Origin: Lutibacter sp. | GTDB taxonomy: Bacteria; Bacteroidota; Bacteroidia; Flavobacteriales; Flavobacteriaceae | DNA: 64,000 nt | Direction: 5' to 3' | NCBI RefSeq assembly: GCF_016342705.1 | Contig: NZ_JAEINV010000007.1 | Span: 1-64,000 of the forward strand | Part shown: positions 15,994-24,935 of the stretch, one piece after another | Position numbering within the stretch: position 1 is the first letter of the stretch | Layout: every line of letters starts with the position of its first letter | Program-made: the position numbers and the translations under genes | The notes under the pieces: generated by a model | Database searches by the model: none | What the model was told of the DNA's origin: nothing | Seen by the model: the letters and a program-made list of their open reading frames with translations, nothing else

Positions 15994-17175
15994 ATGAAGA
16001 ATATTCAAGGGAAACATATTTTATTTATCGTTGAAAATCTTCCAGTCCCATTTGACAGAAGAGTTTGGCAAGAAGCTACTACATTAAAAGAGAACGGGAT
16101 GGAGGTCTCAATTATTTGTCCACAAATGAAAGGTTATTCAAATTCTTATGAAGTTTTGGAAGGTATCGAAATATATAGGCACCCATTGCCATTCGAAGCA
16201 CGCGGAGCAATTGGTTATTTATTTGAATATGGAGCAGCCATTTTTTGGGAAATGAAATTGGCAAAACAGATTTATAAAAAGAAACCATTTCATGTAATTC
16301 ATGGATGCAATCCACCAGACTTAATCTATCTGACTGCTAAATTATTTAAAAACAAAGGAGTTAAATATGTATTTGATCATCATGATATCAACCCTGAATT
16401 ATATATCGCAAAATATGATAAAAAGGATTTTTTCTATAATTTAATGAAATACTTCGAGAAACAGACTTTTAAACATGCCGTAGCAAGTATTGCAACGAAT
16501 GAATCCTATAAAAAAATAGCAATTGAAAGAGGAGGAATGAAACCTGAGAATGTTCAAGTGGTGCGCAGTGGACCTAAATTAGATAGGCTTCAATTGCAAG
16601 CTCCAAAAGAGGAATTTAAGAAAGGAAGAACATATTTATTGGGATATTTAGGAGTTATTGGAGAACAAGAAGGCATTGATTTATTGTTGGATAGTATGAA
16701 ACATATAGTAACAAAACGTCAAGATGTGCAATTGGCTATTGTTGGTGGTGGTTCTGATTTGGAATTATTAAAAAAGATGTCTGATGAAAAAGGATTGGCC
16801 GAATATGTTGATTTTTATGGCAGAGTATCAGATCAGGTTTTATTGGATGTTTTAAATACTGCAGATGTTTGCGTAAACCCTGATAAGCCAACAGAAATGA
16901 ATAACCTAAGTACAATGAATAAGATTATGGAATACATGGCATTAAAAAAGCCAATTGTACAATATGATTTAAAAGAAGGAAGATTCTCAGCACAGGAAGC
17001 ATCTTTTTACGCCAACAATACAATTGATTTCGCTGAAAAAATTATGTTACTTCTTGATGATGCAAATTTGAGATTAAAAATGGGTGAATTTGGTTATAAT
17101 CGTGTCTTAAAAGAATTATCATGGGAATTTGAATCTAAAAAATTAATTAACTTTTATAATAAGGTACTTTCTTAA
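15994..17175 (+). CDS. GT4-family glycosyltransferase (EPS)
   Basis: 393 residues. The opening ILFIVENLPVPFDRRVWQEA is typical of a GT4 subgroup found beside uronic-acid EPS genes. HGCNPPDLIYL and FDHHDINPELY follow, and the donor domain has LGYLGVIGEQEGIDLLLDSM, AIVGGGSDLELL and a nucleotide-binding segment VCVNPDKPTEMNNLSTMNK. It lies 5 bp after the AlgD-like gene, so it may use the uronic-acid donor made there. This is inference from context. Confidence 0.86.
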   Translation: MKNIQGKHILFIVENLPVPFDRRVWQEATTLKENGMEVSIICPQMKGYSNSYEVLEGIEIYRHPLPFEARGAIGYLFEYGAAIFWEMKLAKQIYKKKPFHVIHGCNPPDLIYLTAKLFKNKGVKYVFDHHDINPELYIAKYDKKDFFYNLMKYFEKQTFKHAVASIATNESYKKIAIERGGMKPENVQVVRSGPKLDRLQLQAPKEEFKKGRTYLLGYLGVIGEQEGIDLLLDSMKHIVTKRQDVQLAIVGGGSDLELLKKMSDEKGLAEYVDFYGRVSDQVLLDVLNTADVCVNPDKPTEMNNLSTMNKIMEYMALKKPIVQYDLKEGRFSAQEASFYANNTIDFAEKIMLLLDDANLRLKMGEFGYNRVLKELSWEFESKKLINFYNKVLS

Positions 17176-17214
17176 CTATATTAAGTTATTAAATAATAAT
17201 AAAACTTAAATCTT

Positions 17215-18606
17215 ATGCCAAAAGGACGTGCCAAATATTTGCCGATACCTACCTTATTCATAGATGGTATTTTACTGCTAAATGCATTTTTAACAGCTAC
17301 CTATGTACAATTTGGAGGTCAATTACCAGACCCAGTATTGTTTTATGGTGTTTTTGGGTTGTGGTATGTATTATGGATTATCATTTCCATCAATTATAAA
17401 TTGTTTGATGTTCCTCGATTTTTGTATATAGATCAAATAGTGTCTAAAAATGTAAAAGCATTAGGATTATTTATACTGGTGTGTGCGGCGGTATTGTATG
17501 TAATTAAAGCGGCTCATTTTTCCAGAGTTTTTTTTGCCATGACCATGGTGTTGTTCAGCATCATGTTTGTTGCTTGGCACGTGATGTTCATGATACTTTT
17601 TAAAGCGTATAGACGCGCAGGAAATAATTTTAAAACCATTGCCATTGTAGGATTTAAAGCACCATTAGAGCATTTAATAACCCATGCATTTTCAAAAACA
17701 GAAAATGGCTATAAAATAGTAGCTGCTTTTGGATCAGGCCCTGTACCTGCTGGTTTACAAGCCTTTTATAAAGGAACGGAAGATGCATTAACCCATTATT
17801 TAGATATGCACCATGTAGATGAACTGCTTATTTCACTGCCTGGAAGTCAATCTAAATTAACCAATAATTTTCTAAAATATTGCGACAATCATTTAATACG
17901 GGCGCATATTGTACCTAATTTTTCGGGGTATTTATTTCAGAAATTTTCTATGAAATACATAGAGAATATTCCCACCTTACAATTGCGTGCAGAACCTTTA
18001 GAAAGCTTATCCAATAGAATGCTAAAACGCTTTTTTGATGTGGTATTTGCTACGGCGGTGTTGGTGTTGATTGGGAGTTGGCTTTTCCCGATCATAGCGG
18101 TATTGATTAAGATATCTAGCAAAGGCCCTGTATTTTTTAAACAACAACGCTCTGGTAAAAACGGCGCTGTGTTTCACTGTTTAAAATTTAGAAGTATGAC
18201 GGTAAATGGGAACTCCGACCAATTACAAGCCACTAAAAATGATGCACGGATTACAAAAATTGGTAGTTTTTTACGCAAAACAAGCTTGGATGAGTTTCCA
18301 CAGTTTATGAATGTGTTGATGGGTGGGATGTCTGTTGTGGGGCCTCGCCCTCATATGTTAAAACACACCGATGAATATGGTGCTTTGGTAGATAAGTTTA
18401 TGGTGCGTCATTTTGCCAAACCAGGCATTACAGGTTGGGCGCAAGTATTGGGGTTTAGAGGAGAAACCAAACACGTATCCGCTATGGAAAACAGAGCCAC
18501 CGCAGATATCTGGTATATAGAAAACTGGAATGTATTTTTGGATTTAAAAATTATAGTGCTCACCGTTTGGCAGGTGTTTTTTAAAAAAGAAGAGAATGCG
18601 TTTTAG
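17215..18606 (+). CDS. Undecaprenyl-phosphate sugar phosphotransferase (WcaJ/ExoY family)
   Basis: 463 residues. Four or so N-terminal spans and a central Rossmann-like domain ([14 protein letters not shown], about 140-240) precede a re-entrant hydrophobic segment near 275-300. The catalytic bac_transf domain shows [45 protein letters not shown] and [17 protein letters not shown]. It starts repeat-unit synthesis by moving a sugar-1-phosphate from UDP-sugar to undecaprenyl phosphate at the inner membrane. It is the first gene of a block (17.2-23.2 kb) with visibly higher GC than the sugar-transfer genes upstream, and continues into Wza, Wzc and Wzi. Confidence 0.92.
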   Translation: MPKGRAKYLPIPTLFIDGILLLNAFLTATYVQFGGQLPDPVLFYGVFGLWYVLWIIISINYKLFDVPRFLYIDQIVSKNVKALGLFILVCAAVLYVIKAAHFSRVFFAMTMVLFSIMFVAWHVMFMILFKAYRRAGNNFKTIAIVGFKAPLEHLITHAFSKTENGYKIVAAFGSGPVPAGLQAFYKGTEDALTHYLDMHHVDELLISLPGSQSKLTNNFLKYCDNHLIRAHIVPNFSGYLFQKFSMKYIENIPTLQLRAEPLESLSNRMLKRFFDVVFATAVLVLIGSWLFPIIAVLIKISSKGPVFFKQQRSGKNGAVFHCLKFRSMTVNGNSDQLQATKNDARITKIGSFLRKTSLDEFPQFMNVLMGGMSVVGPRPHMLKHTDEYGALVDKFMVRHFAKPGITGWAQVLGFRGETKHVSAMENRATADIWYIENWNVFLDLKIIVLTVWQVFFKKEENAF

Positions 18607-18667
18607 GAAGCTGATAATGAAGTACTATAAGCGCATTGAATACAACAAATAATAAAATAAAGAAATA

Positions 18668-19423
18668 ATGAGAAATAAATTTAAAACATGGATAGCCATC
18701 GGTTGTTTGGCCTTGGTACTAGGAAGCTGTGCTTCTTCAAAAGAAGTAGTGTATTTTCAGGATACAGCCTCGGCACACATAAAAGACAGCCTTTTAAATT
18801 ATGAACCAACCTTACAGGCAGGCGACTTAATCACCATTCATGTGTCGGGCATTGACCCGTTGGCCGCAGCTACCTTTAATATTTTTGAAAGTACAGGAAC
18901 GGGGATGCCAAAAGCTTTGCCTTATTTAGTAAGTAAAGAAGAAACCATACACTTTCCAGTGTTAGGCACGGTTTCAACAAAAGGACTGACACCCATGGCC
19001 TTAACGCATTATTTAGAAACTACCTTAACAGATTACTTGGTAAAGCCTATTGTAAATATACGCATCACCAATTTTAAAATTACAGTGATGGGCGATGTAA
19101 AATCTCCGGGCGCGTATACCATTCCAAATGAACGGATTACTATAGTGGAGGCCTTGGGATTGGCAGGCGATTTAACCATACAAGGGAAACGAAACAATGT
19201 ATTATTAATTCGGGAAGAAGCAGGGAAACGCACCTTTATTACCATAGATTTGACCAATAAAAAGTTGTTCAATTCACCCTATTATTATTTAGCGCAAAAT
19301 GATGTGATTTATGTAGAACCGAACAAGGCGAAAATAAATTCATCAGCGGTAGGAGCCAATGCAGGTATTATTTTATCCTCTATCTCCACCCTTATATCAT
19401 TAATAGCCATTCTTACCCGATAA
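18668..19423 (+). CDS. wza: Polysaccharide export lipoprotein, Wza-like
   Basis: 251 residues. A lipoprotein signal ends at LGSC (Cys21), so the mature protein is acylated. The Poly_export domain has VVYFQDTA and LQAGDLITIHVSG, and a SLBB domain follows (ITVMGDVKSPGAYTIPNERITIVEALGLAGDL). A C-terminal hydrophobic segment (GIILSSISTLISLIAILT) is typical of the Bacteroidota version. It forms the outer-membrane export channel and works with Wzc, whose gene starts 11 bp later. A second Wza-like gene is at 62695-63477. Confidence 0.92.
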   Translation: MRNKFKTWIAIGCLALVLGSCASSKEVVYFQDTASAHIKDSLLNYEPTLQAGDLITIHVSGIDPLAAATFNIFESTGTGMPKALPYLVSKEETIHFPVLGTVSTKGLTPMALTHYLETTLTDYLVKPIVNIRITNFKITVMGDVKSPGAYTIPNERITIVEALGLAGDLTIQGKRNNVLLIREEAGKRTFITIDLTNKKLFNSPYYYLAQNDVIYVEPNKAKINSSAVGANAGIILSSISTLISLIAILTR

Positions 19424-19434
19424 AATTAAACACG

Positions 19435-21804
19435 ATGCAACAGCAGGAAAACCCTTTAAATTACTTGTTTTTAGACGAAGAACCGATGGATTATCGGGCA
19501 ATCATAGAGAAATATCTGTACCACTGGAAATGGTTTGCACTGGGCATAGTATTGGCAGTAGTGGCGGCATTTTTGTATTTGCGCTACACACCGAATGAAT
19601 ACCTAGTAACATCCGCTATTTTAATTGATGATGAAACGGCTGGAGGCTTGCCTTCAGAATTGTCCGCTTTTGAAGATTTAGGCTTGATGGGATCTACCAA
19701 AAAACAGATAGAAACTGAAATTGGTTTGTTAAAATCCAGGTCTTTAATGGAAGATGTGGTAAAAGAGCTGGGCTTAAATGTAGCCTATTTTAGAAAGGGC
19801 AGGGTACGCGAAGCAGAGTTGTATAGAAATAACGTTCCATTTAAAGTGAACTTTTTAAGCAAAGATTCCCTATTTTACCAACGCGATACCAGTTTTTCTA
19901 TTCAGGCAATTTCAGCGACTACTTACTTCTTAAAAACCAGTGATGGTACAACAACCAGTGCGAAGGTATTTGGAGAAAAACTAGCCACCAAGTTTGGGGA
20001 TATTACGGTAACACCTGCAGATGTGCAGCAGGTAAATGTGGAAGATGAAATTATTGTAACGCTGAGCCCTTTAAAAAATGTGGCGGAAGGGTATGGTAAA
20101 ATGATTACGGTGGATTTATTGTATAAAAAATCTAGTTTAATTGAGCTCACCATAAAAAATCCGGTAAAGTTAAAGGCCATAGATATTTTAACCCATTTAG
20201 TACACCAATACAATAAAGAAGCGATTACCGATAAAAATTTGATTGGAAACAATACGGCTACGTTTATAAATGAACGCTTGGCAGTGATAGAACAAGATTT
20301 ATCTACGGTAGATAAAGGGGTAGAAACGTTTAAAAGCAGCAATCAGTTAACCGACATTATCTCGGAAGCGGGGATTGCTTTAGAAAGCAATGCAGAGGTA
20401 GAAAAAAAGGTGGTAGATTTATATACCCAGTTAAAACTGGCCAATTATATGGGGGAATATTTAGCTGCTAATGAAGATAAATTAATACCTGCCAATTTAG
20501 GATTGAAAGATGGATCGGTAAGTGCCAACAGTACTAGTTACAATGAGTTATTATTAGAGCGTAACCGACTTTTAAAGGGGTCTAGCGCCAAGCATCCGGT
20601 CATTCAAAATTTAGATGCACAGTTAAGTCAATTAAGAACCAGTATTTCACAAGGCTTGGTGAATTTAAAATCCTCGTTAAGCATTGCTATTAAAGATGCG
20701 GAACAGCAGGAACGTCGCTTTAATTCTAAAATTGGCGCAGTGCCAAAGCAAGAACGCGAATTTAGAGACATTCAACGCCAACAGCAAATTATAGAAACCT
20801 TGTATTTGTATTTGTTGCAAAAACGGGAAGAAAATGCCATTTCTTTGGCGGTAACAGTACCGAATGCCAAAATAATAGATGCTGCTGATGGCAGTAACAT
20901 TCCGGTAAGTCCAAAACGAAAAGTAATTTATGTAGTAGCCTTATTGTTAGGGTTTTTAGTACCTTTTGTAGTGTTGTATATTCGCTTTTTACTGGATAAT
21001 AAGGTACATTCTATAAAAGATGTGGAACACCAAGTAAAAGCACCGATTGCAGGGGAAATTCCAAATACCAAATCGGAACACAAAGTGGTAGTATCTGATA
21101 ATCATCAAGATGCAATTTCAGAATCATTTAGAATGTTGCGTACCAATATTAATTTTATGCTGGCAGGCGTGAAAGATCCTTCTAAGGTGATATTTATAAC
21201 TTCCACATTGCCTACGGAGGGAAAAACATTTTTAGCATTAAATTTAGCAGCCGTGTTGGCATTGTCTAATAAAAAAGTATTGTTGGTAGGAGCAGATGTT
21301 CGGAAACCCAAATTGAATGAGTACTTAAATCTAAACGAAAAATTAGGGTTAACTCAGTTTTTAATGGATGATACCATAAAAGTACCAGACATTATTCATC
21401 ATTTTGCCGAGGGTAATTTTGATATTTTAAGTTCAGGAGTGGTGCCTCCAAACCCTTCAGAGTTGTTAATGAATGGTCGTTTTGATGAAGTGTTGGCTTA
21501 TGGAAAGGCACATTATGATTATGTAATTGTAGATACTGCACCGGTGAAGATGGTAACAGATACTATGTTGTTAAGTCACCATGCCAATTTGTGTTTATAT
21601 GTGATTCGTGCCAATTATTTAGACAAACGTTTGCTGGAAATACCAGAAAACTTGTACAATGAAAAACGGTTACCAAATATGGCCATTTTAATGAATGATA
21701 TCAACATTGAAAGAGGCTATGGCTATGGGTACGGTTATAGCTATGGCTATGGCTATGGTGAAAACCTACCAAAAAAATCATGGTGGAAACGTTGGTTGCA
21801 CTAA
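19435..21804 (+). CDS. wzc: Wzc-type co-polymerase and tyrosine autokinase
   Basis: 789 residues. Wzz-like N-terminal domain with a first span near residues 33-50, a long periplasmic coiled region, and a second span near 500-520 (VIYVVALLLGFLVPFVVLYI). The cytosolic BY-kinase domain has Walker A LPTEGKTF (Lys597), Walker A' VLLVGADVRKPKL and Walker B YDYVIVDTAP. The tail holds seven tyrosines alternating with Gly or Ser (about 757-773), the autophosphorylation cluster. It controls chain length and export with Wza. It is 6 bp upstream of the Wzi gene. Confidence 0.93.
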   Translation: MQQQENPLNYLFLDEEPMDYRAIIEKYLYHWKWFALGIVLAVVAAFLYLRYTPNEYLVTSAILIDDETAGGLPSELSAFEDLGLMGSTKKQIETEIGLLKSRSLMEDVVKELGLNVAYFRKGRVREAELYRNNVPFKVNFLSKDSLFYQRDTSFSIQAISATTYFLKTSDGTTTSAKVFGEKLATKFGDITVTPADVQQVNVEDEIIVTLSPLKNVAEGYGKMITVDLLYKKSSLIELTIKNPVKLKAIDILTHLVHQYNKEAITDKNLIGNNTATFINERLAVIEQDLSTVDKGVETFKSSNQLTDIISEAGIALESNAEVEKKVVDLYTQLKLANYMGEYLAANEDKLIPANLGLKDGSVSANSTSYNELLLERNRLLKGSSAKHPVIQNLDAQLSQLRTSISQGLVNLKSSLSIAIKDAEQQERRFNSKIGAVPKQEREFRDIQRQQQIIETLYLYLLQKREENAISLAVTVPNAKIIDAADGSNIPVSPKRKVIYVVALLLGFLVPFVVLYIRFLLDNKVHSIKDVEHQVKAPIAGEIPNTKSEHKVVVSDNHQDAISESFRMLRTNINFMLAGVKDPSKVIFITSTLPTEGKTFLALNLAAVLALSNKKVLLVGADVRKPKLNEYLNLNEKLGLTQFLMDDTIKVPDIIHHFAEGNFDILSSGVVPPNPSELLMNGRFDEVLAYGKAHYDYVIVDTAPVKMVTDTMLLSHHANLCLYVIRANYLDKRLLEIPENLYNEKRLPNMAILMNDINIERGYGYGYGYSYGYGYGENLPKKSWWKRWLH

Positions 21805-21810
21805 ATTAAT

Positions 21811-23229
21811 ATGTGGGGAACAAAATGGCTTTGGCTAGTGCTTTTCAGTGTGTGTTGCATCTGGAATGCAATAGCACAAGAACCTAGAACACAGTATGTG
21901 GTGGAATTGCAAACAACTCAAGCCACTAAAAATACCGTGCCTTTTTGGTTGTATGCCAATACCTATGGAACTGTACCGCAGCAGCGAAGCACCGTGCTGT
22001 ATACGGCCATTGCTGGGAAAATTTTAAAACCTACCCAATACTTTCATTGGGAATATAAAATAGGGACCACTGCCTATACTGCTGAAAAAAACGCGTTTTT
22101 TATAGATGAATTGTACAGTGATGTACAGTATAAATCGTGGGGTCTTACCCTTGGGATTAAACGGGATGCACAGCAAATGCAGGGATTGTCTTCCTCTAAT
22201 GGTACGATTACCAAATCTACGAATGCGCGTGCGTATCCCGGATACAATTTGTATTTAAAGCATTTTGTGTCCTTGCCATTTGCGCAACACTGGTTGTCTG
22301 TAAAAGGAAATTATGGCGATTATGTGTTGAATGATAAAAGAAGTGTACAAAACGCACGCTTGCATAGTAAAAGTCTATTTATTAAATACAAATTGAATCC
22401 TTCTTGGGAGGTCATTACCGGGTTGAACCATTATGCGCAATGGGCAGGTACTTCTGATGTTTTTGGCAAGCAACCCCGTGGATTTAAAAATTACCTTCGG
22501 GTGATTACAGGCAGCTCAGGAGGAAGTGATGCCTTAGGAGGCGATCAGATAAATGTGTTGGGAAATCAATTAGGGAGTTATCAATTACAGGTACAGCATA
22601 CGGGTGAAAAAACCACGTGGCAAAGTTATTATTCTCATATATTTGAAGACAGATCCGGAAGGGAGATGATGAACTATCCCGATGCCTTGTATGGACTTTT
22701 AATGACTTTTAAAAAGGACAAGCCTTTAGTGAAGCAGTTGGTGCTAGAGTACACCTATACTAAAAATGTAAGTGGCAATGCGCCGCATTATACAGATGAA
22801 AATGGCATACCACATGCGGCTAGTGGTATGGATAATTATTTTAATAATGGGGTATATCAATCTGGTTGGACGTATTTTGGAAATACCATAGGTTCTCCAT
22901 ATTTTACAACAAAACCTATAGATGCGGATGGAATTACCCGCGGTATTATTGATGGTGATAACCGATTTATGGCTGTAAATATAGGTGCTTCAGGTACGTT
23001 TAAAAAAGTATCCTACAGTGTTTTAGTAAGTCATATTTCGTATGTTGGTTGGTTTGGAACGGAATACAATCCAAGACCCACACAATTTTCGGGGATATTG
23101 GCTGTTGAACTTTCAAAAATGATACGCGTTCCATTTGACGTTTATGTAGGTACTGCTTTTGATACAGGAACCTATAGACCGGTAAATTTTGGAGGTTTTA
23201 TAAAACTATCCAAAAGCGGTTTTTTTTAG
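21811..23229 (+). CDS. wzi: Capsule assembly Wzi-family outer-membrane protein
   Basis: 472 residues with an N-terminal signal peptide (LWLVLFSVCCIWNAIAQ, cleavage after AQ). The rest is rich in alternating aromatic strands expected of an outer-membrane beta-barrel (for example GNYGDYVLNDKR, TGLNHYAQWAGTS, QSYYSHIFEDRSG), ending with a barrel-like strand and Phe-Phe. Wzi proteins attach or organise capsular polymer at the cell surface, which favours capsule over freely released polysaccharide. It is the last gene of the EPS operon, followed by a terminator 140 bp later. Confidence 0.85.
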   Translation: MWGTKWLWLVLFSVCCIWNAIAQEPRTQYVVELQTTQATKNTVPFWLYANTYGTVPQQRSTVLYTAIAGKILKPTQYFHWEYKIGTTAYTAEKNAFFIDELYSDVQYKSWGLTLGIKRDAQQMQGLSSSNGTITKSTNARAYPGYNLYLKHFVSLPFAQHWLSVKGNYGDYVLNDKRSVQNARLHSKSLFIKYKLNPSWEVITGLNHYAQWAGTSDVFGKQPRGFKNYLRVITGSSGGSDALGGDQINVLGNQLGSYQLQVQHTGEKTTWQSYYSHIFEDRSGREMMNYPDALYGLLMTFKKDKPLVKQLVLEYTYTKNVSGNAPHYTDENGIPHAASGMDNYFNNGVYQSGWTYFGNTIGSPYFTTKPIDADGITRGIIDGDNRFMAVNIGASGTFKKVSYSVLVSHISYVGWFGTEYNPRPTQFSGILAVELSKMIRVPFDVYVGTAFDTGTYRPVNFGGFIKLSKSGFF

Positions 23230-23369
23230 TATTTCATTTAAGTATAGAAGTTTTTTAGCATGCACTGTAATTTGTAGCTTTTATAGCAATGCTAAACCGT
23301 ATTTAACTTCGTTTAAAACAAGATTTTTTTGAAGTAGTATTGTGTTTCTTTACTTAAAATGATAAAGCG

Positions 23370-23397
23370 CTAAAGTGTAACTTTAGTCTTTTTTTTT
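23370..23397 (+). terminator. Terminator of the EPS operon
   Basis: CTAAAGT (23370-23376) pairs with ACTTTAG (23380-23386) around a GTA loop, followed by a T-rich run. It ends the operon 140 bp after the Wzi gene. Confidence 0.75.
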
Positions 23398-23509
23398 GTA
23401 CTATGATTTAACCTTGAACTGTTCATGTATACAGTAAAGGAACTTCAATTAAATGAATTAAATTTTAATTTAAGATCTTGTATATGCGTATTTGTTGGAT
23501 GCATATGAG

Positions 23510-23551
23510 CTAATTTTAATAACCGGATTAAATTTTTTCTATAGGATGTTA
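23510..23551 (-). pseudogene. Relic of a second integrase gene (42 bp)
   Basis: This segment matches 26069-26110, inside the integrase gene, at 40 of 42 bases. Read on the minus strand it encodes TSYRKNLIRLLKL, the same residues as the integrase. The two base differences, ATT to ATC and AGG to CGG, are both synonymous. Synonymous divergence points to a fragment of a related but separate integrase rather than chance similarity. No further integrase sequence is seen around it. Confidence 0.6.
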
Positions 23552-23588
23552 CTATAAAAAGTGTTTCTACTTTGGATTTGTATTTTAA

Positions 23589-24095
23589 TTAATGCAAATC
23601 ATATTGTGGATATATAAATGTATTTTGGTATTCATCATAATAAACAATTTTTGAAGTGCTCATGTCAAAATATGGAATTCTGCCATAAAGATCTCTTGAA
23701 ATATTATGAACTTCAAAATATCTACTAGCTATCATATTTTCAAGATTTATTAAATCTCCTTTTGTTGCTGGTTCGTCTTTTTCTGTTCGTAATACTTTTA
23801 CTGCAATTCCTGTTACAGCATTTGCAATAATTGCTCCCAAAGCTGAAGTGGCTACTCCAGTACCACTTATGTTTTCTTTTTTAGTAGGTTTTTGGTCACT
23901 AACAACGGGTTGTTTTTCCAATAGATCTGAGTTTTTTGATAGTGCTTTTGATGGCAACGTTGATTTTTGGTTGTGAACAAACCAATACCGAGATCTGCAC
24001 GAAGCGGAACAAAATTTTTGAACTCCTATTCTTGTTGGAATATAAGCTTCGTTGCATTGTATACATATTTCTGTTTTTTTTCTATCTTTTTTCAT
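23589..24095 (-). CDS. Treble-clef zinc-finger protein, unknown function
   Basis: 168 residues. An N-terminal zinc finger CIQCNEAYIPTRIG...FCSASC holds a CxxC and a CxxxC pair about 16 residues apart, followed by RSRYW, as in small treble-clef fingers that bind DNA or protein. The middle has a Lys/Ser-rich linker and a short hydrophobic helix (GAIIANAVTGIAVKVL). The C-terminus is rich in Tyr and Phe. It belongs to the integrase-linked module, on the same strand, 80 bp downstream of the next gene. It could be an excisionase-like or regulatory protein, but I recognise no family. Confidence 0.55.
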   Translation of the reverse strand: MKKDRKKTEICIQCNEAYIPTRIGVQKFCSASCRSRYWFVHNQKSTLPSKALSKNSDLLEKQPVVSDQKPTKKENISGTGVATSALGAIIANAVTGIAVKVLRTEKDEPATKGDLINLENMIASRYFEVHNISRDLYGRIPYFDMSTSKIVYYDEYQNTFIYPQYDLH

Positions 24096-24175
24096 ATTTA
24101 AGCGTAAATTAAACGTATAATTGATGTATAATTTTATTTTTTTGTTGAATTACTAAATTTTAGTTGCAACACATG

Positions 24176-24928
24176 CTACTCTAAATTTATATTAAAAACA
24201 GTACTTAATAAAAAACGGGTAGCTTCTTGATCTGCAATTAATGGCTCTTTTTTTATTTTATTTTTTAATTTAGGTTGCTTCTTTTCTTTAGAATTATTTT
24301 TCTCTGATTCTTTAACTTCTTTGTTTTGTAATTCAACAATGGAATCGTTGGGCAGTTTTATGTTATAGAGATCAATTGTTGATACAAGATCTGGTAGATA
24401 TATTTTTACTATTTCCGAAATATCATAATATTGTTTTAATACAATTTCATCAGGATTGTAAAAGCAATTGATTAATTCAGAAAAATGTGTTTTATAGACT
24501 TCATTTTGAATTTCAAATAAACCAATAGTTGTAACATCAATTCCGTCTTTATTATAAATGCATAAATTTACACTTAACCAATCTACCAATGCGGTATAAA
24601 ATTCTATCGTATCAAAATATTTATGCAAAATATACTCAAATTCAAAAGGGCTTAATTCTCTTTGAATTTTTAAAAGTTGAAAAATGTTGTGTTCAAAAAG
24701 TTTTGGCTTTTTAATCAGTCGTTCATTAAATTCAGTAATTTCAAATGCTCCAATTCCATAATGAACATCCAAAATAGATATTTCATCTAAAAAAAGAGGA
24801 GGCAATTGACTTTTAATACTTTTAAAATACTTTGCGGGAAATATTGCACTTGGAATATAAAAAGCAACATTATGAAATATTGGTTTCACCAATTCTGTAT
24901 AAAATGTATCTAAAGATTTTTCGCTCAT
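24176..24928 (-). CDS. Hypothetical protein of the integrase module
   Basis: 250 residues, no signal peptide and no membrane span. The first ~190 residues look like a mixed helical globular domain (LSPFEFEYILHKYFDTIEFYTALVDWL, rich in Phe, Tyr and Leu; helical repeats possible). A very lysine-rich linker follows (about 205-230, KEKKQPKLKNKIKKEP) and a short helical end. Its start codon is 7 bp after the integrase stop, so it is in the integrase operon. The basic tail suggests nucleic-acid contact. I do not recognise it. Confidence 0.55.
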   Translation of the reverse strand: MSEKSLDTFYTELVKPIFHNVAFYIPSAIFPAKYFKSIKSQLPPLFLDEISILDVHYGIGAFEITEFNERLIKKPKLFEHNIFQLLKIQRELSPFEFEYILHKYFDTIEFYTALVDWLSVNLCIYNKDGIDVTTIGLFEIQNEVYKTHFSELINCFYNPDEIVLKQYYDISEIVKIYLPDLVSTIDLYNIKLPNDSIVELQNKEVKESEKNNSKEKKQPKLKNKIKKEPLIADQEATRFLLSTVFNINLE

Positions 24929-24935
24929 AGCATTT

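Larger units (their letters stand above)
23230..23588. other. Junction between EPS operon and integrase module
   Basis: 359 bases without a gene. It contains the operon terminator (23370-23397) and a 42-bp fragment resembling the integrase gene (23510-23551). It looks like a seam between two modules of the island. Confidence 0.5.
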
